DNA of 16,132 bases, taken from assembly GCA_034696485.1 (NCBI GenBank), contig JAQIWT010000704.1:1-16132 (forward strand), in the 5' to 3' direction. This DNA is from Isohypsibius dastychi. Lineage: Eukaryota; Tardigrada; Eutardigrada; Parachela; Isohypsibiidae. The position numbers and the translations under genes were made by a program. Positions 9,761 through 16,132 of the stretch are shown one piece after another. The notes beneath the pieces were generated by a model. That model had not been told where the DNA came from, did not search any database, and saw nothing but the letters and a program-made list of their open reading frames with translations. The stretch's first letter is position 1, and each line of letters begins with the position of its first letter.

Positions 9761-12700
9761 AGGTGTAACTGAGTTTCGTCTAACATCGTTCAAATTTGTC
9801 GTTCGATCAAACGCGTTGTTAGCAGAAGTATATTGGACGCAAACCGGAGAACCGCACGGCGTAGGTCAAATTTCGGCTGAAGCAGCAGAACGTGGATTTA
9901 TTGAGCACAAGTGTGAGAAGGTAGGTAATAAAAATGAGGAGAGAGAAAGTTATTGGATTCGGTGGTTGTCCGATCTTTTTTCCCGGTTAGAAGTTGCGCC
10001 AAGTGTAGAGCAGAGTCGGGTGGTCCTGCTTTGTCGCTACGCAGGCTACCCACATTCACCCTGAGTTTAAACTCAGCAAGCTTACTGTCACAGTGCGGAC
10101 ATCATTTCATCTTATGAGCATTTTTTTGTCGCACTGGCGGAACGCCGGCAACTTGATCTTCGCTTTAACGCTTTGGCAAAACAATGGATTTTTTGAGCGT
10201 ACCTTTTAAGATTGGAATAAGAGGGGTGAGTTCGAAATCGAAATCGAAAATTCGAAATCATATACTGTATTGATCACTTCACTAACTAGCCTCTTATCCC
10301 AGGGACAACTCGATCGGTTTACAGAGGAAGTTTTGTGGTTGATCTATCGCCGTGCGCATTTTAAGTAATTTGCTGGTTTTTTCGTACATTCAGACTCACT
10401 TGCAAATATCATTGTAGTTGCAGCGAAACAGTCGCTCTTGATGGCATCAATATAGCTGAAGATGCCTTTGAGAAGGCTTCACAGGTCGGTGCTGATATAG
10501 GTGTACTCAATGGTGGTGGATTAGGCATAACCTCAAGTCGAATTACTCTGGCCCACTTGGTTTATTCCTTCGTCGACAAGCACACCAGTATTGTAATCCG
10601 TGCAGACACTGCAGAAAAACAATCAACTGGTATATTCTCATTTCTGTCAAAGATTGCCAGCTTTGATGCATGGATTTTCATTGTGTCCATTTTTCTGCTG
10701 CAAATGGTCTTCATCATTCTGTATGTTTACGTCAGTGAGACACAAAGGTCACGTTTTCACCGGTGTGGAACACAGGGTTTAAGCTCCTTGCAACAGCCGT
10801 GAGCCAAGGTGAGATACCGTACAGAAAATAGTTTGCCCACAACAACTGAGCGTTTTTAGACCAGATGGCTGTTCCGCAACGCGCACACCTCTCACTCATA
10901 ACTGCGTACACAGCCTGGTTTTTGTGGAGTATGGTTTTCAGTGGGATACTGTATGGCCTTTTGCCATCCGCATTGCTTATCGAACCGCATCACAAGCCAG
11001 TTATCAGTGACCTTCAAGAACTTCTGGATTCGAATTACTCGATTTATGGAGACGGGCTGTCGAAGAAGCTTTGTTTGGTAAGTCATTAATGCACGATCAG
11101 CATCTATCAGCATCAGTCTTCTTAACTTGTTATTCCACTGAGTTTCATATAGCTGTTTCATGTTAGCTGAGTTTCATATAATGGATCCAACAAGATGTAG
11201 GAATGATAGACAGTCCCAAAAATTCAAAAAAGCTTCGCTAGCGTTTTTTCCATGTATTCTGCTTGATTCAATATTTTACGGCAGTTTCGAAATGGGAACA
11301 TTAAACATTGTGCTTGTTTACTCAGTCGTTTCGAGAATTGGTAATTACACATTAGACCACAGTTGCTGTGACTGACGGGCTTATCATCTGCTCCTTTTTG
11401 CTAAATGTAGAATCAAGAATACCACATGAAACAACCTCCTCTTTCAGATCGAATATCTTTTCCTAAGATTTCGAAAGTCGATCTCTGAATTATCTTGAAA
11501 GACGTGTAGATTGTAAAACGCAGATGAAATGATAATCCAGTCTCCCGTTCTGGAATGGTGATTTTTCCAAATAGGAATCGGTTGATCCGGATGTGCGGGC
11601 TGCTGGAAGCAGAATGTCCCTCGACTACAACATGTCATCTGATTTCGCGGACTCGACTGAAGAGACTACAGTAACAGTCCAGTTTGACAGCGACGGTTAC
11701 AGCAGCCTTGAAAAGGAATCATGTTTTCCGACCATGGTTATTGTACCTCGAATCGTAGACATACGCGCATCCAACTTTTTTATCAGGAAGGACTCGGTAC
11801 ATCGGAACACGTTCGATGTTCAGTGAGTTGCAGCTATTTACATAGAGCATGATGCACGTGGAGAAATAGCATAGAAATGTGGTTGACACAATAACAAATA
11901 TACCAGCAAAAAACCAATGCGCGTTTTTGATATTCAAGAAACCCTCGAGGGTTCCTGAATATACCGTCCCCCCACCTTCTGAAAGACCATACGTTTTTCG
12001 GCAAAGCCTTGAGATTATTTTAGGCCGTTCGGTGCGCGATGTGTTTAAACAATGCTGTGTGTGTTTAAACAATTTATTATTTGATCACCTGCCACTCATC
12101 CATGAGTGAAGGATTAAATGAGTGAGTGAGTGATGAGTGAGTTAGTGGGATTATATTTGATAGGGAACAGAGAGGCTTTTTAACCGCGCTGCAATAAAGC
12201 GCAAATTTGCAACGGCGGGCGGCGCGCGCCTTTGATCTTTGATAGAGTTCAGGCAGGCTTTTTGCTTCTTTTTCGTTGTCCGTCCGAAGTGCCCGAAATT
12301 GAAATCGGCTGTTAAGTCCTCCCCCTTGGGGAGAGGACAAAAAGTATCAGGCCTCCGGCAGTGTGTCCCCTTGAGAATCGAAAAACTGTAATGCCGCGAC
12401 CAGACGGTGCAGAAAAATAAGACCCAGCTGGCTTACCTAACCCAATCAATGTAACACGGTTAAATTTCCCACCCGGTGGTATTTTTGCACCGTCTGGTCG
12501 CGGCAGTACATTTATGCAACGTACATGGTGACTCCCCCTCATTGTGATGAGCGCACGAGCGAATGTCAGCGCGCGGTTTATTGGAGAACCTGGATTTAGC
12601 AAATGTCAGATTTCTTCTGTTTTAGGTTTCTTACCTTATGGGAGCATGGTATCATTCAACATGTGAGGAGAAATTTGTCATGGACCACGCGCAATCAAGA

Positions 12701-12887
12701 CCTCCATTTTCGTTGTTCGCCTCTTGCGAAATTGACCCATAACACGCCAGTGCGCGAGAACAAGCCGATTGCTGTTAGACACATTACATTGGCACTCTGG
12801 GTTATAGGCTGTGGGTCGACTCTGGGATTTATTACGTTTTTTCTGGAACTTCTCATTACCTGGGTGAAGCATAATCTAGAAACATGA
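9761..12887 (+). CDS. ionotropic receptor (IR/iGluR family), 5' end not found
   Basis: Ligand-gated cation channel of the variant glutamate receptor family, likely chemosensory or sensory in an invertebrate. Exons: 9761-9920, 10303-10364, 10424 to about 10730, about 10784-10808, 10860-11077, 11575-11822 and 12626-12887. Most introns match in phase; short ones are 51 and 59 bp. In order: the S1 half-domain ending ADIGVLNGGGLGITSSR, with the ligand-site arginine position retained; M1 (DAWIFIVSIFLLQMVFIILY); a pore-loop remnant near LLATAVSQ; M3 (FSGILYGLLPSALL) followed by ISDLQELL, the usual start of S2; S2 with SNFFIRKDS and LWEHGII; then M4 (TLALWVIGCGSTLGFITFFL) and a short tail. S2 lacks the aspartate/glutamate glycine-type ligand signature, which is typical of IRs. 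The frame changes between M1 and the pore loop at 10725-10783; an intron of 41-59 bp explains it but the donor is weak. The N-terminus, signal peptide and start are missing; about 426 residues are present. Confidence 0.8.
10231..10258. repeat. short TCGAAA-type repeat in a receptor intron
   Basis: TTCGAAATCGAAATCGAAAATTCGAAAT-like sequence repeats a six-base CGAAAT word about four times in the 382-bp intron between the first two receptor exons. It is probably simple-sequence slippage, with no splice or regulatory role evident. Confidence 0.45.
11930..11962. repeat. 33-bp near-perfect palindrome
   Basis: The arms pair ATATTCA with TGAATAT and are centred on ACCCTCGAGGGT, with one unpaired or mismatched position per side. 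It could extrude as a cruciform in DNA or fold into a hairpin in the unspliced RNA. It lies in the last receptor intron; no protein site of this form is known to me. Confidence 0.7.
12041..12147. repeat. direct repeat pair and GAGT microsatellite
   Basis: GTGTTTAAACAAT occurs at 12041-12053 and 12061-12073. It is followed at about 12103-12147 by an imperfect (GAGT)n array with phase slips. Both are intronic simple repeats. Confidence 0.7.
12391..12506. mobile_element. 116-bp MITE with TA flanks
   Basis: The terminal inverted repeats are about 26 bp. The left end reads TGCCGCGACCAGACGGTGCA followed by GAAAAAT. The right end is its reverse complement with one missing base, and the outermost base differs (A versus C). 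TA at 12389-12390 and at 12507-12508 fits a Tc1/mariner-type target duplication. The 60-odd internal bases encode nothing, so transposition would depend on an enzyme made elsewhere. It is inserted in the last intron of the receptor gene and should be removed by splicing. Confidence 0.75.
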
Positions 12888-13289
12888 ATGTGCACCTTTC
12901 TTGCACAACATTGTTGCGCCCTGATCGGTATGGCCCTTTATGGCGTACTGAAGACAAAAACGTTTAACTTCACCATTCCACCTCAAAGTCAACAATTGGA
13001 AATGCCTGTCGTTTATAGCTACATCGAGTCTTCTGCATTCACAACAATAAACCACATGTAAGATGTTCGAAACAACAAAGGTTGCACCGAAATGAAGTTT
13101 TCGAAGAAAATGAAATAGAGCGAAGAATGATGCTCTCACATTGACATATTTGTTAGCAAAGAAGAAAGGAGATAGGGGACTGCCTATCGTACAAACAAGT
13201 TCCGAACTAGTCAGTAGCTGGTAGTCAGAAGCTGGTTTCCTACAGGTAAGCTCAGACTCTAGTGGTTGCTTCAGAACTTGTGACCTGCG
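12888..13289. other. tail-to-tail intergenic region
   Basis: About 400 bases separate the stops of the plus-strand receptor gene and the minus-strand PGRP-kinase gene. Apart from the AATAAA at 13046 I see nothing. No AATAAA or ATTAAA is visible for the minus-strand gene here, so its 3' end may use a variant signal or overlap the receptor transcript. Confidence 0.5.
13046..13051 (+). terminator. poly(A) signal AATAAA of the receptor gene
   Basis: A canonical AATAAA lies 159 bases after the receptor stop codon on the same strand, in a non-coding stretch before the tail-to-tail kinase gene. Confidence 0.55.
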
Positions 13290-15549
13290 TTAAGCCATCT
13301 CACAGGCATGACTATGAGTAGATTCACATCCATTCTGCGGAATGAGTGGCCAACGCTCCCCGTGTGTGCAGTTGTCCTGGTTACTGAATACATGGCGTGC
13401 GTTAAAGGTCACGTATTGCTCGAGACTTTCGACTGGAAGTAAATCCGAAAAACATTCTCTCAGTTGTGGGAACGTAGGCCGATCATACGGGTTGTAAGCC
13501 CAGCATCTTGACATGATGTTGAACCTGAAACAAGCTGTCTTATTCTAACGACAATTTATGCTGGATGACCGGCTCACGATGCATCGTCGCAATATGCTGG
13601 CTTCCCAAGGCGTTTGCCACCTTGAAGGTATGTGCTAAGATTGAGGAATGAGAAACCATTCCTAATGAGCGCGGCTTGGTAGGGCAGCTCAGCAAGTGAG
13701 AAGATCTCCCATAACACAACGCCAAATGCCCACACATCACTCTGGGTGCTATATGATCCATTTTTAGGCGTAAGTGACTCGGGAGCCATCCACCTCAGAG
13801 GTAGCTGAACCTGTAATTCAAAATTGTATCACGTTCAAATGACGAACAGTTGCACTTTGATGATCTCACTTTATCCCTGGCCAGAGTATAAGTTGTCACT
13901 TCGCGCGCCATGCCAAAGTCAGATATTTTTGCGGTTATTAAACCGTCGACGTTTTCCGCCAGGAGGATATTACGAGCGGAGAGATCACGGTGGATAATGT
14001 TTTGACCAGCTACAAACTCCATCCCCTTGCAGATCTGATAACCGAAAGTCGTCAGCTGATGGATGTCAGGTGGAGTCTCTAGAGAGGTCTTGCCACGTAG
14101 TTCGCACAAGTACTTGTCAAGTGACCCATGCTGGCAGTACTCCATGGCAATCATCAGCTCACCTGAATTTAAAACCTGATTGAAATTCGCGAATATCAGC
14201 TTATTCATGCTCACCTTCCAAAACAATACCAAGGAGTTCCACAACATTGAGGTGTTTGCCAACTTTGACCATTATGGTCATTTCACGGAGGAACTCATCA
14301 GAATCGCCTTTAACAGAGTGTCCATATCGTGACATCTTGATGGCCGCGGGGTGTTCTTTTGGAGCTCCGCCGTGATCTTTTGTCAATTGACCCTTCAGAA
14401 CGATCCCTTTTGTGCCTTGTCCAAGTATCGTTTTGGCTTGAAAGGACATCGTGTTATCAAAAAAAGGTCAAGTCATGACAGATCTCACACAGGGCAATGG
14501 CAACCCGAGCAACTTCGTAATGGGGTAGAATGTCAGGCGGCAAGCTGGCCTTCACCTTTTTAATGAGTCGAGCATTCCTCTGCGTGAAAAACAGAAAATT
14601 ACGGGAAATGATGAATTGTGGGAATCACTTCAAAGTGTCTTACATTCGCCGTTCTTTTTCGAATAAAGAACAAAGATGTCAGCATCGCTATCAGGAGCAA
14701 AATAAAACTGCCTATTGCCAAGCCGGTTTCCAGGTATGGGAACTTGTGACTACCACCTGATGGACCTGAAACGAGAACATTCAGTCCTTCAATCTGCTTG
14801 GTAACGAATAAATTGGGGTGTTTGCGCACTAGGTGAGACCGGAAGGTGCTGGGTTTCGTTCAGCAGTGTCAAAACTGAATCTTTCATGTAGGCTGATCTC
14901 AAGGTGTAGTTTTTTTTCAGATGGCCCAGTGAGACGCCACACCTTAGCAAACGCTTTGCGGAAACCAGCGCAGCTGGCGTTGGAACATCACCTTTAAACA
15001 AACACGCCGTCATCGCATCGTAAAAACCATCCCAGAACGCAGTTCACAAATCGAGCAGAAAAACACAATCTGACTCAGAGATAATTTAATGAACTGCGTA
15101 TCAGAAAGTCCCCAGGCGAGGTCAATAAGCTTTCGAATAACTAACTTGCATCGTCACCAAAGTTTCCGATGAATGCGGTGCCATAGCCATTTGAATTGTA
15201 CGCAATTCGAAAAGCCCCTTTGTTCAGCCAACCTCGACCTTCATATACACTCCCATCGCCGCCAATAAGAAAGCTACATAAAACATAGTCACATGAATCT
15301 ACCGAAAAACAGAAGCGTACCTGTATCCAATATCTTTAAAGCCGAATTCATCTATGTGGAGCTTTTGGAGCATGCGCGCAGCTGACATGCATTCTTTGAC
15401 TTCGTAACAGGTTGATACGTTCCTTCCCGTAGACAGAAAAACCGCATTTTCGACAGGTCGCAGAAGGGCTGTTGGCGTCTCTTTAACGGGAATCGCATTC
15501 CACTGGTCCCTAGGAATTATGACTGGACAGTGGATTTCCATGATGACAG
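13290..15549 (-). CDS. PGRP-transmembrane-tyrosine kinase receptor (574 aa from first ATG)
   Basis: Predicted type I receptor with a peptidoglycan recognition ectodomain and a cytoplasmic tyrosine kinase. Exons on the minus strand: 15549-15321 (ATG at 15541), 15273-15146, 14991-14840, 14793-14644, 14579-14489, 14436-14215, 14162-13870, 13810-13578 and 13524-13290. All phases agree and total 1725 bases from the ATG. Introns are 46-64 bp except one of 154. Residues about 4-167 are a PGRP domain: a Cys-x6-Cys pair, [33 protein letters not shown] and LLRCGV. The usual HH-T motif, GAH and GHRDV are LSTGR, GAF and SAYMK, so no zinc-amidase activity is expected. A linker leads to a helix at about 191-210 followed by RKR. 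Kinase about 245-510: GQGTKG loop, K281 in AAIK, E299, HRDLSARN (379-386), DFG (403-405), Y413 and WMAPESL, all canonical for an active tyrosine kinase. The short tail has EQYVTF, a possible SH2 site. No signal peptide follows the ATG, so an upstream exon is expected. The least certain junction is 14840/14793 (donor GTCTCA). Confidence 0.88.
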
Positions 15550-15615
15550 CTAAGTGCGACCGAATGCGAACACCGCACCGATGATATACTCATGCGCGTT
15601 CTGCGTTAAGCTGAC

Positions 15616-15766
15616 CAATGAACCGTCGACATCGTTGCGGCGTATATAATTCTTTATCTAGTTCGCTGCGCAAAAGTGGGCTTCTTTCATCTATCACAAT
15701 TGTGTCCGCACTCGTCCATCTCCCCACCAGCTTATTTCTGCATGCAATAAGCATGAATCTATTCAT
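15616..15766 (-). CDS. possible upstream exon of the PGRP-kinase gene
   Basis: A minus-strand open frame starts at an ATG at 15766 and includes DTIVIDERSPLLRSELDKEL, which looks protein-like. A GT at 15615 and the AG before 15549 would define a 66-bp intron whose phase joins exactly to the PGRP exon, giving a 627-aa product. Against this, the segment has no clear signal peptide, its donor (GTCAGC) is weak, and TATATA at about 15644-15650 could instead be a core promoter for a start at 15541. It may be a separate or spurious exon. Confidence 0.3.
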
Positions 15767-16132
15767 GAGTTAATCAACTAGCGGTGATCAAATTTCTTCA
15801 TAGAACTTCCCCATGGCTTTTCAGGTATTCGCTCCGATGCGAGCATAAAGTCAAAGAAACTGCAAGTCACTCCAAAAGCTCAAAAAAACTCTGCAAAGTC
15901 TAGAGACACACAGATTTGAAGATCCGGTTTTTTGAATGCTAATCTCAATCATAATCTTGAAACTCAGGAAATGGAGTTTGAAGTACCTAAGGCTCAAAGT
16001 ATGGACCGATACAAAAAACGATAAGACTAGCAAAACATGGCTTATGAAACTTAGACTTAAGAAAAGAAGGGTATTCCGGGAGATGAATCAAGATTACAGG
16101 CGTCCAAGTTGTGCATTTATATGTGTTTGAAT
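15767..16132. other. right flank without recognised gene
   Basis: AT-rich sequence with short open frames on both strands (15851-16033 minus, 15936-16130 plus) that lack motifs or convincing splice sites. It is the upstream side of the PGRP-kinase gene, so its promoter and a signal-peptide exon may be here or beyond the window. Confidence 0.4.

Larger units (their letters stand above)
11823..12625 (+). other. 803-bp last intron of the receptor gene, repeat-filled
   Basis: Donor GTGAGT follows GATGTTCA and the acceptor is TTCTGTTTTAG; joining them gives FDVQ-FLTLWEHG in phase, the expected S2 sequence. Within it lie a 33-bp palindrome, a duplicated GTGTTTAAACAAT word, a GAGT tandem array, a GC-rich patch at 12205-12230 (GGCGGGCGGCGCGCGCC), a small hairpin at 12315-12337 and a MITE. 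This explains why it is over ten times the usual intron length here. No second gene is supported inside it. Confidence 0.75.

Noticed and set aside
11160-11375. 71-codon plus-strand frame between receptor exons
   Set aside because: The flanking exons 10860-11077 and 11575-11822 join in phase 0 directly and give the expected receptor sequence; including this frame would add an unmatched insert.
11719-12072. 117-codon minus-strand frame with a membrane-like segment in the receptor gene
   Set aside because: It overlaps the S2 exon antisense and then the intron palindrome. The receptor exons on the plus strand splice in phase across it, so the hydrophobic run is a chance reading.
12312-12602. 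96-codon minus-strand frame
   Set aside because: It is a read through the MITE and hairpin region; composition is explained by the inverted repeats.

Overview
The window is animal nuclear DNA, coding-dense and rich in very small spliceosomal introns. I reconstructed 24 introns whose GT and AG ends restore one continuous reading frame; most are 46-72 bp and a few are 90-800 bp. An invertebrate-type ionotropic receptor (IR) gene and tandem F-box genes point to a small-genome protostome, probably an ecdysozoan such as a tardigrade, micro-crustacean or nematode relative. The sequence alone does not fix the phylum. I found no bacterial operon, rRNA, tRNA or CRISPR.

Layout, left to right. (1) 1-540: no gene, but a promoter-like cluster of three CCAAT boxes, a CRE palindrome and a 24-bp tandem repeat. 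(2) 566-1880 and 2999-4095: two same-strand copies of an F-box gene. The right copy splices into an intact 304-aa frame. The left copy has early stops and a frame break and looks decayed, although its main exon is open. A 170-bp inverted-repeat element and a small Cys-rich open frame lie between them. (3) 4784-8156: a nine-exon gene for a 631-aa protein I cannot assign to a family. (4) 8157-9760: about 1.6 kb without a convincing exon. (5) 9761-12887: the 3' part of an IR/iGluR-type receptor gene, with a MITE, a 33-bp palindrome and satellite-like repeats in its last, 803-bp intron. (6) 15549-13290, minus strand, tail-to-tail with the receptor gene: the highlight.

The highlight is a gene that joins a peptidoglycan recognition protein (PGRP) ectodomain, one transmembrane helix and a complete tyrosine kinase domain in one frame. 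Nine exons give 574 aa with every splice phase consistent. The PGRP fold signatures are present but the zinc and amidase residues are replaced, so it should bind rather than cut its ligand. The kinase keeps all catalytic motifs. The simplest reading is a receptor tyrosine kinase that senses bacterial cell wall, or a PGRP-like ligand, and signals directly by phosphorylation. Known PGRP receptors signal instead through adaptors such as IMD. I know of no described family with this architecture, but I could not search.

The genes are not an operon and show no evident functional link; each appears to be an independent eukaryotic transcription unit.
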